The notes under the pieces were generated by a model. The model did not search any database, was not told the origin of the DNA, and worked only from the letters and a program-made list of their open reading frames with translations. DNA of 64,000 nucleotides from Propionicimonas sp. (lineage in GTDB: Bacteria > Actinomycetota > Actinomycetes > Propionibacteriales > Propionibacteriaceae): the NCBI GenBank assembly GCA_013791955.1, contig VMSW01000001.1:62001-126000 (forward strand), in the 5' to 3' direction. Shown piece by piece: positions 8,866 to 18,045 of the stretch; positions within the stretch are counted from its first letter, which is position 1; each line of letters starts with the position of its first letter. Made by a program: the position numbers and the translations under genes.

Positions 8866-9848
8866 CTGCTGTTATCGGGGGCGGTTGTGGGCATGGCGAG
8901 GATCGACTCGGCCAGGTCGGCGTCGATCACGAGTTCGGAAATCACGCCCGCGCGGGCGAGCGCCCAGATTGCCTCGGCCTTGCTTGGGTCCGATGCGACG
9001 GCGATGACTCGGGGGACACGCGAGAGCTGTTCAGGTGTGATCGCGACGATGTGCTGGAGGAAGTCCCGGTTCGCGATCGATCCGTCCTGCCGGTAGGGGG
9101 TCCCGCAGATTTCGGCGATGGCACCGTCCGCGAGGAGGCTGTTTCGGACGGACTCTGGAAGCAGCGGCAGGAACTGGTTGTTCGAACTCCCGTCGCTAGC
9201 TGGTACGAAGCTGCCCACCGAGATGGCTGCCGTGGTCACACTCTCGAACAGTTCGAGGACCTCCGCGATGTCAGGTTGGCTGCGCATGACGCGGGCCACG
9301 TTCGGGTCATTGATATACAGCGGCGCAAGGATTGTCTTGGCGTTGTTGCCGCCGATCAGGGCGGCCTTGCGGACCAGTTCGATCGGGCTCTGGCTCAGGT
9401 TCGACCCGACCGCCCCGCTCAACTGGAGTACCTGAACGTTGGGAAGGCGCTCGATGCTCTCAATCATGTGAACCAGGGTTCGGCCCCAGCCCAGCCCCAA
9501 CGTTTCATCGCTCTGGACAGCGCCGGCCAGAAGCCGACCGGCGCGAACGCCCACGATCTGGCGAACCTCCTGCGGTGTGCCGAACGCCTCGATCACGGTC
9601 GCTCGACGCAGACCCAGGTGGCGCGCGACGCGGAGGGACAGCGCATCGTCGTCCTCCCCGCCGCTGTGCAGGCTGATGGTGACCAGGCCGGTCTCCCTGG
9701 CGTCCTGGAGTAGCCGGGCGACCTTGAATCGGCTGATCTCCAGGCGCTTGCCAATGCTGACCATCGACTCGTCGTGCAGGTAATAGCGCCGACAGATCTC
9801 CAGCATCAGCCTGGACCGAGCACGTGCCGAGGCTCCCTTGTCGCTCAT
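8862..9848 (-). CDS. SorC/DeoR-type sugar-binding transcriptional regulator
   Basis: An N-terminal helix-turn-helix (SIGKRLEISRFKVARLLQDA) is followed by the sugar-phosphate-binding domain of the SorC family (GVRAGRLLAG, GLGWGRTLVHMI, VIAVASDPSKAEAI). It should sense a phosphorylated intermediate of the sugar locus it heads and control both the divergent transporter operon and itself. I choose ATG 9848. A -10-like TATGAT lies 7 bases upstream, so the mRNA would be leaderless, and two palindromes overlap it. GTG 9866 is the alternative start (334 residues). Confidence 0.85.
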   Translation of the reverse strand: MSDKGASARARSRLMLEICRRYYLHDESMVSIGKRLEISRFKVARLLQDARETGLVTISLHSGGEDDDALSLRVARHLGLRRATVIEAFGTPQEVRQIVGVRAGRLLAGAVQSDETLGLGWGRTLVHMIESIERLPNVQVLQLSGAVGSNLSQSPIELVRKAALIGGNNAKTILAPLYINDPNVARVMRSQPDIAEVLELFESVTTAAISVGSFVPASDGSSNNQFLPLLPESVRNSLLADGAIAEICGTPYRQDGSIANRDFLQHIVAITPEQLSRVPRVIAVASDPSKAEAIWALARAGVISELVIDADLAESILAMPTTAPDNSR

Positions 9849-9863
9849 ATGAGCATCATATGA
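9845..9863. promoter_or_regulatory. Twin TCATATGA palindromes at the SorC regulator promoter
   Basis: TCATATGA occurs at 9845-9852 and again at 9856-9863, so the two 8-bp palindromes start 11 bases apart, about one helical turn. On the minus strand they overlap a -10-like TATGAT (9860-9855) and the ATG at 9848. This is a good candidate for an autoregulatory operator. A plus-strand -10-like TAGGAT (9918-9923) for the transporter operon lies downstream, with no convincing -35. Confidence 0.55.
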
Positions 9864-9981
9864 CACGATTTGGTCTCAGTGGAAGCACATTTGCTAAATC
9901 TGTGGGCCTATTCGCCGTAGGATAAGGACGTGGCACCGCAGTGTGGTGTCCGGCGGGCTCAGAGTGGAGAAGAGGAACCAG

Positions 9982-11034
9982 ATGGGAAAGCGACGCCGGC
10001 TTCCGGAGGAGCTGGGCATCTTTGGAGTGTTGGTCCTGGTGGCCGTGGTCATGTCGTTCTTGTCCCCGGAGTTCATGACCCTCGGCAACATTCAAGTGCT
10101 GATGTTGAACGGCACGGTGGTGGCATTCCTCGCTCTCGGGCAGACCTTCGTGCTGTTGACCGGTGGCATCGACCTCTCGGTGGGGTCGAATATCGCACTC
10201 ACCGGGATGATGGCCGCGCTCGCGATGCGGGCCGGGGCGCCATGGTGGTTCGCTGCGCTGGTCGCACTCGCGGCTGGGGTGGTGGTGGGCCTGGTCAACG
10301 GCGCGATCATCCATCTGGTCAAGCTGCCGCCGTTCATCGTGACGTTCTCCACGTTCGGGATTTGCGCCTCGATCCCGAAGATCCTTACGGGAGCGCAATC
10401 GATCACGGTGGCGGACCCCATGTTCGCCGTGATCGGGCGCGGGTCGCTGTTTGGGATCCCGATCCCGGTGATCCTGCTCGCCATCGTCGCGGTCATCTTC
10501 ATGGTGATCCTGAAGCAGACGCCGGCCGGCGTTCACATCTACGCGGTGGGGGGCAATCAGGACGCCAGCCGACTTGCCGGGGTGAACATCGGCCGCCAAA
10601 TCCTCACCGTCTATGCGATCTCCGGCCTCTGCGCTGGCATGGGCGGAATCATCACCACCAGCCGGCTCATGGTTGGCTACCCGACCGCAGGTTCGGGCAA
10701 CGAGCAGTTCTACAGCATCGCCTCCGCCGTCGTGGGCGGGGTGAGCCTCTTCGGTGGGGTCGGCTCCATCTTGGGCGCTCTGCTCGGCGCGATCCTCATT
10801 GCGACTGTCTCCAACGGCATGAACGTGGTCGGTGTCGACAGCTTCTGGCAGCCGCTCGTGATCGGCGTCATCATTCTGGTCGGTGTCAGCCTCGATGCGG
10901 TGCGTCGTCGCTTCACCCTCACCGAAGGAGTCGGCCGGCTCCTGAACCTCAAAGGGGCGCGAGGAAGCAGCGCGCCACCGGTCCCAGCCGAGGCCCCGCC
11001 GCAGCCGGGGCCTGTTCCCGGCAACACCAAATAG
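9982..11034 (+). CDS. Sugar ABC transporter permease, RbsC family
   Basis: Membrane permease of a ribose/allose-type importer. It shows the RbsC family segments ALGQTFVLLTGGIDLSVGS, ALLVGLVNG-like GVVVGLVNGAIIH, LPPFIVTFSTFG, and AVGGNQDASRLAGVNI, with 8-10 hydrophobic helices over about 350 residues. The ATG at 9982 is preferred because AGAGG lies upstream; a GTG at 9943 would add 13 unlikely residues. It is the first gene of a plus-strand operon that continues with the binding protein, the ATPase, an isomerase, a kinase and an aldolase. Confidence 0.92.
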   Translation: MGKRRRLPEELGIFGVLVLVAVVMSFLSPEFMTLGNIQVLMLNGTVVAFLALGQTFVLLTGGIDLSVGSNIALTGMMAALAMRAGAPWWFAALVALAAGVVVGLVNGAIIHLVKLPPFIVTFSTFGICASIPKILTGAQSITVADPMFAVIGRGSLFGIPIPVILLAIVAVIFMVILKQTPAGVHIYAVGGNQDASRLAGVNIGRQILTVYAISGLCAGMGGIITTSRLMVGYPTAGSGNEQFYSIASAVVGGVSLFGGVGSILGALLGAILIATVSNGMNVVGVDSFWQPLVIGVIILVGVSLDAVRRRFTLTEGVGRLLNLKGARGSSAPPVPAEAPPQPGPVPGNTK

Positions 11035-11068
11035 CCATCAGCAAATCAACCAACCAAGAGGAGCAAAG

Positions 11069-12067
11069 ATGCTGAACTGGAAGGCGACAGCAACACTGTT
11101 GTCAGTCGCAATGATCACCTTGACCACCGGATGTGGCGGTCTCAACACGGGTGCTGCGTCCAGCGCTCCGCCCGCCACCACCGGTGCCGCGTCGAAGCCG
11201 GCCTCGTGTTCGGACGCGCAGCCTTACCTCGCCGTTGCGCTGCCTAACCTGACGAATCCCTACTATGTCGCAATGAAGAAGGGCTTCGAGGAGGAAGGTG
11301 CCACCGCCGGGTTCAAAGTGGAGGTCCAGATCGCCAACGACGATGACGCCAACCAGTTGGCTCAGGTCCAGGCGATGCTGCAGAAGAAGCCGTGCGCGCT
11401 CGCGCTGAACGCAGTCAAGTCGGAGCCCGCCGCGGCCATCGTGAAGGCGGCCAACGATGCCGGCGTTCCGGTGTTCACAGTCAACGTGATCGTTGATGAG
11501 AAGGCTCTGACCGCACAGGGTGCAAGCATCATCCAGTACCTGGGCGCGGACAACAAGGCTGGCGGGACGCAGACCGGCGAGCAGGTGCTCAAGGACCTCG
11601 GCGCCGACGCCAAGCTGAACATCGGGTTCGTGACCGAGCCGGACGAACGGCCCGTGGTGATTCGCGACGAGGGCTTCGAAGGAGCCATCGCCGCCAACGC
11701 GAACGCGAAGGTCGTCGCGAAGGTAGATGGCAACGTCAAGCCAGATGACTCCCTGAAGGTCACCTCCGAGATGATGCAAGGGCACCCGGACATCAACGTG
11801 ATTTTCGCCTCGACGGGCCCAGCTGCCTACGGAGCGATTCAGGCTACCCAGGGCAAGAAGGTCAAGATTTACGGGTTCTGCGCCGCTGAGCAGCCGCTCA
11901 CCGATACCTACCCGGCCTGCGTTGCACAGGAACCTGAGGATTACGGCCGCCGCGTAATCCAGCAGGTCGCCAAGTGGAAGGGTGGGGAGCAGGTGGAGGC
12001 CCAGATCCTCCGTCCCCTCAAGATGTTCCTCAAGCCCGCCACTCCTGGCCCTGGCTTCGTCGGCTGA
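11069..12067 (+). CDS. Sugar-binding lipoprotein of the RbsB family
   Basis: Extracytoplasmic binding protein of the importer. The signal peptide ends in a lipobox (LTTGC), followed by a Ser/Ala/Thr linker. The mature part has the type I periplasmic fold start (PYLAVALPNLTNPYYVAMKKGF) and hinge elements such as GADNKAGGTQTGEQVL. Length (332 residues) is normal. The ligand is unknown, but RbsB relatives bind ribose, allose, xylose or similar aldoses. GAGGAG precedes the ATG. Confidence 0.92.
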   Translation: MLNWKATATLLSVAMITLTTGCGGLNTGAASSAPPATTGAASKPASCSDAQPYLAVALPNLTNPYYVAMKKGFEEEGATAGFKVEVQIANDDDANQLAQVQAMLQKKPCALALNAVKSEPAAAIVKAANDAGVPVFTVNVIVDEKALTAQGASIIQYLGADNKAGGTQTGEQVLKDLGADAKLNIGFVTEPDERPVVIRDEGFEGAIAANANAKVVAKVDGNVKPDDSLKVTSEMMQGHPDINVIFASTGPAAYGAIQATQGKKVKIYGFCAAEQPLTDTYPACVAQEPEDYGRRVIQQVAKWKGGEQVEAQILRPLKMFLKPATPGPGFVG

Positions 12068-12106
12068 TCCCAGATGACTGTCGTGGGTGAGACTGAAGGA
12101 GACATC

Positions 12107-13618
12107 GTGAGTGGGCAGGCATTGCGCGCCATCGGAATCAGGAAGCTGTTTGCTGGCGTTCCCGCGTTGGATGGTGTCGACCTGACCGTTCAGGCCGGTA
12201 AGGTCACCGGACTCGTCGGGCACAACGGGGCGGGCAAGTCGACGCTCCTGAAGGTCCTGTCCGGTGCCTACCAGCCCGATGGTGGGGACCTGCTCATCGG
12301 CGAGGAGAAAGTCTCCTTCAGCTCACCCGCGACAGCCATCGCCAGTGGCATCGCCACCGTGTACCAAGAGTTGTCCCTGCTACCCAACCTGACCATTGCT
12401 GAGAACGCCTTCCTCGGCCGTGAACTAGCGAAGGGCGGGCGCCTCGACAAGCGGGCCATGAACGAGGCCACGCACGAATTGATCACCAAGTTCGCGATTT
12501 CGGCAGATCCCAACCGGCGCGTCGGTGACTATCCGGTTGCCACCCGGCAACTCCTCGAGATCGCAATCGCGACCTCCCGCCAGGCCCGGTTCCTGCTGTT
12601 GGACGAACCGACAACAAGCCTCGAGGGCAGCCAAGTCGAATCCCTACTCGAAATGGTCAAGAACCTGGCCAAAGACGAGGGGTTGGGCATCGTCTTCATC
12701 AACCACAAGCTGGACGAGCTGTTCGCAGTGTCCGACGAGGTTGTCGCGCTGGTCAATGGCAAGGTCCGGATCCAGGGCCCGACCGGTCGGGTGGACCGGG
12801 CCGAGGTGATCCGGGCGATCGCTGGCAGCGACGTTGGTGAGGTGCACCCTCCGGCAAGCGGCAAGGAGGGTGGAGGGGAGCTCCCGGAGCGTCCGATCGC
12901 GCTGCGCGTCGACCACCTGCAGAGCAACGAGCTCAAGGACGTCACCCTTCAAGCCCGAGAGGGCTCGGTTCTGGGGATCTACGGGCTGGTCGGATCGGGA
13001 CGGACCGAATTCCTTCGTACTCTGGTCGGGCTCCTGCGCACCCGCAACGGCGCGATGAGCCTCTATGGCTCCACCTACCAGCCGCGCGGCGTGGCCGATG
13101 CTCAACGCCAAGGCGTCGTGTACCTGACCGAGGAGCGCAAGATCGACGGCATCGTGCCCGCGCTGAACTCCATCACCAACGTGGTCCTGCCGGTCTTGCA
13201 GCAATACACCCGGCTGGGGCTCCTCGACCATCGCAAACTCCGAGCCGTCTCCACCGACCTGCTGACCCAACTCGGGATCCGTGGCGACATCCATGCCCCG
13301 GTCGTGACCCTCTCCGGCGGAAACCAACAGAAAGTCCTTCTGGCCAGAGCCCTCGCGCAACGGCCCCGCGTGCTGCTGCTCGACGAACCGACCAAAGGCG
13401 TTGACATCGGCGTCAAGAGCGAGATCCATCAGCTTCTCCGAAAGCTCGCCCACGAAACAGGCCTGGCCGTTGTCGTTGTGTCCGGCGAGGAGGAGGAGAT
13501 CCTCGAGGTGGCCGACGAAGTCGTTACCTTCACACTTGGCACCTGCACTGGCCAGGCATTGCCGGCCTCACGACTCACCGTCCAGAGCCTGCGCCATGAG
13601 GCCTGGAACGCCGCCTAA
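12107..13618 (+). CDS. Sugar ABC transporter ATPase with two nucleotide-binding domains (RbsA family)
   Basis: Tandem ATPase of a ribose-type importer. Domain 1 has a full Walker A (GHNGAGKST) and LLLDEPTTSLE, with a divergent signature (VATRQLLEIA). Domain 2 has the degenerate Walker A of this family (GLVGSGRTEF), a normal signature (LSGGNQQKVLLARAL) and LLLDEPTKGVD. About 503 residues is typical. GTG 12107 has AAGGAG 5 bases upstream and fits better than ATG 12074, which would add 11 residues. It follows the binding protein directly. Confidence 0.92.
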   Translation: MSGQALRAIGIRKLFAGVPALDGVDLTVQAGKVTGLVGHNGAGKSTLLKVLSGAYQPDGGDLLIGEEKVSFSSPATAIASGIATVYQELSLLPNLTIAENAFLGRELAKGGRLDKRAMNEATHELITKFAISADPNRRVGDYPVATRQLLEIAIATSRQARFLLLDEPTTSLEGSQVESLLEMVKNLAKDEGLGIVFINHKLDELFAVSDEVVALVNGKVRIQGPTGRVDRAEVIRAIAGSDVGEVHPPASGKEGGGELPERPIALRVDHLQSNELKDVTLQAREGSVLGIYGLVGSGRTEFLRTLVGLLRTRNGAMSLYGSTYQPRGVADAQRQGVVYLTEERKIDGIVPALNSITNVVLPVLQQYTRLGLLDHRKLRAVSTDLLTQLGIRGDIHAPVVTLSGGNQQKVLLARALAQRPRVLLLDEPTKGVDIGVKSEIHQLLRKLAHETGLAVVVVSGEEEEILEVADEVVTFTLGTCTGQALPASRLTVQSLRHEAWNAA

Positions 13619-13647
13619 CCCAACCCACCAGTCGCAAGAGAGAACCC

Positions 13648-14280
13648 ATGAACGAGCTATTCGAGTCCGCCGCGCGAGAACGAATCGCCGTCGAGGCTAG
13701 CGCCGTCGAGTCGGTGGCCACCGTGTTCGATGCAGCCACCGAGCAGATCCTCGACGTGCTCTACCAATGCGCCGGGATGGTGTTCGTCACTGGCTCGGGC
13801 ACATCGGGAACCATCGCGCGACGAATGGCTCACCTCTTCTCGGTGAGCGGGACCCCGTCGGTCTTCATGCAGCCCTCCGATGCGCTTCACGGCACCATGG
13901 GAGCGCTCCGCGACAAAGACGTACTAATTGCGATCTCCAAAGGCGGACGCTCAGACGAAATCAACGACCTCTGCCGCCGCGCCAAGCAGCGCGGAGTCAC
14001 TGTGATCGCGCTCACCAGCGACAACGACGCCGAGCTCGCAAATATCTCCGATCACATCCAGCTGTTCCCCATCGCTGACCAGGTCGACCCAGGCAACGTC
14101 ATCGCAATGGGATCGACCTTGATGCACGCTGTGTGGGGCGACTGCCTGGCCGTAGCCCTCATGAGGATGCGCGGCTACAGCTGGGCCGACGTAGTCTTCA
14201 CCCACCCACTCGGAGCTGTCGGCAAGATCGAAGACTTGCCCGGTGAGCTGCCATCACTGCCCGTCCCCGGCGCAGAGTAA
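13648..14280 (+). CDS. SIS-domain sugar-phosphate isomerase (KpsF/GutQ-like, no CBS domains)
   Basis: A single SIS domain of 210 residues. It has the glycine-rich sugar-phosphate loop FVTGSGTSGTIARRM, the second loop AISKGGRSDEIND, and the ending THPLGAVGKIEDLPG of the arabinose-5-phosphate isomerase group. It lacks the two C-terminal CBS domains of KpsF/KdsD. It probably interconverts an aldose and a ketose phosphate; the SIS family also includes 6-phospho-3-hexuloisomerase. In the operon it lies between transporter and kinase, so it should act on the imported sugar after phosphorylation. Confidence 0.8.
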   Translation: MNELFESAARERIAVEASAVESVATVFDAATEQILDVLYQCAGMVFVTGSGTSGTIARRMAHLFSVSGTPSVFMQPSDALHGTMGALRDKDVLIAISKGGRSDEINDLCRRAKQRGVTVIALTSDNDAELANISDHIQLFPIADQVDPGNVIAMGSTLMHAVWGDCLAVALMRMRGYSWADVVFTHPLGAVGKIEDLPGELPSLPVPGAE

Positions 14281-14291
14281 GGAGAATCGTC

Positions 14292-15764
14292 ATGCCGATC
14301 GTCGCCGGCGTGGACAGCTCCACTCAATCGTGCACGATCGAGCTCAGGGACGCCGACTCCGGGCACCTGATCGCCACCGGGCGTGCCAGCCACCAGCCAA
14401 CGCACCCACCGGTCAGTGAGCAACGAACCGGTGACTGGTGGACCGCCTTCCAACAGGCCCTCCAAGGAGCTTGCGCTGCGGGCAACGTCGACCCCGCCGC
14501 CATAGCAGCGATCAGCATCGGGGCCCAATGCCACGGACTGGTCGCCCTGGGTGCTGACAATAGAGAGCTGCGACCGGTCAAGCTGTGGAACGACACCACC
14601 TCAGCTCCCGACGTCGAACGCCTGATCAGCCAGCGCTCGCAATCCTCCTGGGTGCAGGAGGTTTTGATGCCCCTCAACCCGGCGTTGACCATTGCCAAAC
14701 TCGCCTGGCTATCCCAGAACGAGCCAGAGGCGCTGCATCGGATTAACAAACTGATGGTGCCCCATGACTGGCTGACCTTCCAGCTGACCGGCGAGCATGT
14801 CACTGATCGATCCGACGCGTCAGGCACAGGCTATTTCTCCGCACCCGAGGCCACGTTCCGAGCTGACCTTCTGCGAGAGCACATTGCGGCTGATGTCGAC
14901 TGGGAGTCGGCATTCCCGCGCGTTCTCGGACCCGATGAACCGGCCGGAATGATCCTCCCAGCGGTGGCCAGAGGGCTCGGACTTCGGGATGACGTGATTG
15001 TCGGTCCCGGCGGGGGAGATCAGCACCTCGCAGCGATCGGCATGGGCCTGCGGCGTGGCGAGGTTGCTTTCAGCTTGGGCACCTCCGGTGTCGTATTGAC
15101 TCCCGCCGACGTGCCGGCGATCCGGAACTGGAGCGTGGACTACGTCTGTGACGCGACGGGCGGCTACCTGCCACTGATCTGCACGCTCAACTGTGCGAAG
15201 GTCACCGACCGCTTCGCCTACCTTCTCGGTGTCGATCTCGGCGAACTTGATCGGTTAGCGATGCAACTCCCCCTCGGAGACGGGCCGGTCCTGCTGCCCT
15301 ACCTCGACGGCGAACGCACCCCCAGCCGACCCGGGGCAGCCGGAGTCCTGGCGGGACTGCATTCCGACACGACACGAGAGGAATTTGCCAGAGCCGCTTA
15401 CGACGGTGTGGTTCAGGGCATGATCCGCGGGATGGAGACCCTCCAGAGCCTCGTCGGAGAGCCAATCACGAACCGCGTCCTCGCTGTCGGCGGCGGCGCC
15501 CGTTCAACGGCCTACCGCCAGTTCATCGCTGATCGGTGCGCCCAGCCGGTCTCCACAGTGGATGCGCCCGAGGCGACCGCTCGAGGAGCCTGCATCCAGG
15601 CATCCGCAATTCTGCACGGCGCTTCGGTGGCGGCGATGAGGGACGCTTGGGCCCCAGCGACCCTATCCACGATCGAGCCGCGTGGGGCGGGCGCGCTGGG
15701 CGTAAGCCCCGACTTCACGGTTCTCTCCGACGAGTTCGACCGCTGGTACTCCTCATGCCGCTGA
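14292..15764 (+). CDS. FGGY-family carbohydrate kinase (xylulokinase-like)
   Basis: A 490-residue FGGY kinase that phosphorylates a sugar or polyol with ATP. It opens with AGVDSSTQSCTIELRD, has GAQCHGLVAL, the catalytic-base region MVPHDWLTFQLTG, the ATP-site GTSGVV and the adenine-site VLAVGGGARSTAYRQ. It is closest to xylulokinases by eye, but family members accept many ketoses, aldoses and polyols. AAGGAG precedes ATG 14292. The substrate cannot be assigned; the neighbouring isomerase and epimerase suggest that the kinase product is an aldose or uncommon ketose phosphate. Confidence 0.88.
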   Translation: MPIVAGVDSSTQSCTIELRDADSGHLIATGRASHQPTHPPVSEQRTGDWWTAFQQALQGACAAGNVDPAAIAAISIGAQCHGLVALGADNRELRPVKLWNDTTSAPDVERLISQRSQSSWVQEVLMPLNPALTIAKLAWLSQNEPEALHRINKLMVPHDWLTFQLTGEHVTDRSDASGTGYFSAPEATFRADLLREHIAADVDWESAFPRVLGPDEPAGMILPAVARGLGLRDDVIVGPGGGDQHLAAIGMGLRRGEVAFSLGTSGVVLTPADVPAIRNWSVDYVCDATGGYLPLICTLNCAKVTDRFAYLLGVDLGELDRLAMQLPLGDGPVLLPYLDGERTPSRPGAAGVLAGLHSDTTREEFARAAYDGVVQGMIRGMETLQSLVGEPITNRVLAVGGGARSTAYRQFIADRCAQPVSTVDAPEATARGACIQASAILHGASVAAMRDAWAPATLSTIEPRGAGALGVSPDFTVLSDEFDRWYSSCR

Positions 15765-15819
15765 CCTTGGGCACGCCCCGAGAGCGCCTGAGTCAAGCGC
15801 CCCGACGAGTGAGGGACTG

Positions 15820-16491
15820 ATGGAGATCCTGTTCGACACTGCCAGCCTGGCTGTCCTCGAGGAGATGACGCCGCTTTATCCGGTGGCGGGGGTGACGACG
15901 AACCCGACGATTATCAAGGCTGAGGGTCGGATCGAGCTTTACGAGCACCTCCGGCAGATCCGGAGGATCATCGGGCCGGATCGGAGCCTGCATATTCAGG
16001 TGCTGGCCCAGGATGCGGACGGGATCGTCGCCGATGCGCATCGGTTGCTGGAGCAGGTTGATGGCGGCGTGTTCGCGAAGGTTCCGACGACTGAACAGGG
16101 GATTCGGGCCATCCGGTTGTTGAAGGATGAGGGGATCGGGGTGACTGCGACCGCGATCTACTCCAGGATTCAGGGGACCCTTGCCATCGAGGCCGGAGCA
16201 GACTACATCGCGCCCTACTTCAACCGGATGGAAGACCGGGGTATCGATGCGAGTGCGATGGTCAAATCGTTGGCCAAGATCATCGATCGGCATGGTGTGG
16301 GGTGCAAGATCCTGGCGGCCAGCTTCAAGAATGTGGCTCAGGTCAGTGCCGCTCTTGAAGCCGGGGCTGCCGCGGTCACCGTGCCGCCGGCGCTCCTGCG
16401 TGCAGCACTGGCTACTCCGGATGTGACCGAGGCTGTGAACGCTTTCACCCGGGACTGGAACGACACCTTCGGAACCACCGAGCTGCCCTGA
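15820..16491 (+). CDS. Fructose-6-phosphate aldolase / short transaldolase
   Basis: A 223-residue member of the FSA/TalC branch of transaldolases. It has the N-terminal VTTNPTIIKAEG, the Schiff-base lysine in GGVFAKVPTTEQG (Lys87) and TATAIYSRIQGTLAIEAGADYIAPYFNRM. It would either split a ketose phosphate into dihydroxyacetone and glyceraldehyde-3-phosphate or transfer the C3 unit. As the last gene of the sugar operon, it gives the pathway a cleavage step. Confidence 0.9.
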   Translation: MEILFDTASLAVLEEMTPLYPVAGVTTNPTIIKAEGRIELYEHLRQIRRIIGPDRSLHIQVLAQDADGIVADAHRLLEQVDGGVFAKVPTTEQGIRAIRLLKDEGIGVTATAIYSRIQGTLAIEAGADYIAPYFNRMEDRGIDASAMVKSLAKIIDRHGVGCKILAASFKNVAQVSAALEAGAAAVTVPPALLRAALATPDVTEAVNAFTRDWNDTFGTTELP

Positions 16492-16525
16492 TTCAGATCG
16501 GGGGCGCTCGGCTGTCGGGCCAGCG

Positions 16526-17752
16526 TCAGCCGTCCAGCCGGCCGACCATGGTGGCGAGTCGGCTGTGGGCTTCGTCGAGCGGACGTTGCAGCGTCCGGAT
16601 CTCGGCCCCAGGGATGCCGAGGCCGGTGGCGTGTCCCGGCCAGGTGCTGGTGGCGGTGAGGATCTCGTCCAGGATCGCGCGCTGCTCTGCAGTGGAAATG
16701 CCGAACTCCACGGCCAGTTCAGCGAGCCCCCGGGTCTCGCTGCCGGGGGAGTCCTGCCCGGCGATCTGGGTGGCCCGAGAGGTGCCGCCGACCGGGTCTG
16801 GAGTGAGGTCGAAGGCGGGGGACAGTCTCCACCCGTCGCCGTGCCACAAGATGGCGTGGTTCTTGAGGTGATCGTCGGTGTTCCGCATGGCGACGTTGAA
16901 TGCTGCCCGTCGCCACAGCTGCCTCAGTGTTGCGGGCAGGTCGGCGATGTCGAGTTCGCTGAGAGCCTCGCCGATGTCGAGGTAGTCGCCGCTTGCGGCA
17001 TCGACGACTTCGGCGATGGCGAAAGCCGAGAGGTAGGGCAGGCGATGCCCGCTGGTGGTGCGATCGAACCGGTCCAGCACCAGCACCGGTTGGCCGCTGA
17101 TCCACAGCAGGTGGTTTTCGGGCACCGGGATGCCGGCCGTGGCCGCTAGGTCGAGGCACACCTTCTCCCAGGCGATCACCGTGATCTCGTCGCGGTGGGA
17201 GGAGAATTTGGCCACAGCCAAGCGACCCTCGTCGGTGAGCACCGACGCTTTGGGGCGCATCCCGCCCAGGCTCGCTGAGCCTCCCCCGACCAGCCGGCGG
17301 ACGGCGTCCGGTTCGTCGGTGTCGGTCTCGACCTGGCTGGCGGCTTGCTGTAACTCGGCCAACTGGACGAGAGCCGGCACGCGGACCTCACCGCTCGACT
17401 CCCAATGCTCGCCGACGCGGACGCGCAGCGCTCCGATCCGCGACGTGTCGTCGACGGCGAGGAGGAGCTCAGACGGGGCCATCGCGCGGCCGCGGTTGGC
17501 GCGCAGCAGCAGGCTTCGGCCCCAGCCGTCGGGGCCAGCGTCGGCCAGTCCCCGCGGCAGTTCGGCGCTCACCCAACGGCTGTCCGAGACCGGAGTAGCC
17601 GGGTCGAGCGCCAGTCGGCCAGGGCGGGCCAGATACGCGGTGTCGTAGGTGAACTCGCAGCGCACGGTCCGTCCGGCGCGCTCGTCGACCTGGGTCTGGC
17701 CCATTCGGGTCGGCTCGCCGGCCTGGTCGAGGTAGACGTCGAAGCGGCTCAT
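16526..17752 (-). CDS. hipA: HipA-like serine/threonine kinase toxin (module 1)
   Basis: A 408-residue HipA-family kinase. It has the HipA N-terminal lobe (GLADAGPDGWGRSLL), the Gly-rich loop and lysine of the kinase core (GGMRPKASVL, LAVAKFSSHRDE), the RFDR segment (VLDRFDR), the catalytic RNTDDHLKNHA and the metal-site LSPAFDLTP. HipA kinases of this type phosphorylate translation factors and cause growth arrest unless bound by HipB. Its start overlaps the stop of the upstream HTH gene by 4 bases (17749-17752), the usual hipBA layout. Confidence 0.9.
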   Translation of the reverse strand: MSRFDVYLDQAGEPTRMGQTQVDERAGRTVRCEFTYDTAYLARPGRLALDPATPVSDSRWVSAELPRGLADAGPDGWGRSLLLRANRGRAMAPSELLLAVDDTSRIGALRVRVGEHWESSGEVRVPALVQLAELQQAASQVETDTDEPDAVRRLVGGGSASLGGMRPKASVLTDEGRLAVAKFSSHRDEITVIAWEKVCLDLAATAGIPVPENHLLWISGQPVLVLDRFDRTTSGHRLPYLSAFAIAEVVDAASGDYLDIGEALSELDIADLPATLRQLWRRAAFNVAMRNTDDHLKNHAILWHGDGWRLSPAFDLTPDPVGGTSRATQIAGQDSPGSETRGLAELAVEFGISTAEQRAILDEILTATSTWPGHATGLGIPGAEIRTLQRPLDEAHSRLATMVGRLDG

Positions 17753-18045
17753 CGGCGAACCCGTTCAGGCAGGATCCGGTCGACCGATGCCCGGCCGAGG
17801 TCCGACTCGTACGGGTCGGCGGCCGTGAGGATGCGGTCGGTGATGCCGAGCACCCGGGTGACGGCCAGCACCGATCCCAGCCCCACACCGGGGTCGCCAT
17901 GTTCGATCTTGGTCAGCGTTGGGGCTGAGATGCCAGCCCGCTCGGCGACCTGGGCCGCGGTGTAGCCGAGGAGCTTGCGCCACGTTCGGAGGTCGGCACC
18001 GAGGGCGGCGGCTGCCCGCGCGGTGTGCTTATCGCCAAGCTTCAC
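17749..18045 (-). CDS. hipB: HipB-like XRE-family antitoxin (module 1)
   Basis: A small helix-turn-helix protein (GYTAAQVAERAGISAPTLTKIEHG) directly upstream of hipA and overlapping it by 4 bases. It should neutralise HipA and repress the operon. GTG 18045 has GAGGAG six bases upstream and fits better than TTG 18063. The C-terminal tail (DRILPERVRR) is longer than that of module 2. Unlike module 2, I found no clear TATC-N-GATA operator pair upstream; an AT-rich stretch at 18075-18120 with GATAAATATC is the only candidate. Confidence 0.85.
   Translation of the reverse strand: MKLGDKHTARAAAALGADLRTWRKLLGYTAAQVAERAGISAPTLTKIEHGDPGVGLGSVLAVTRVLGITDRILTAADPYESDLGRASVDRILPERVRR

Noticed and set aside
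11102-12223. Minus-strand open frame of 373 codons over the binding protein gene
   Set aside because: The plus strand encodes a lipobox and a full type I binding-protein fold; the antisense frame lacks any recognisable feature.
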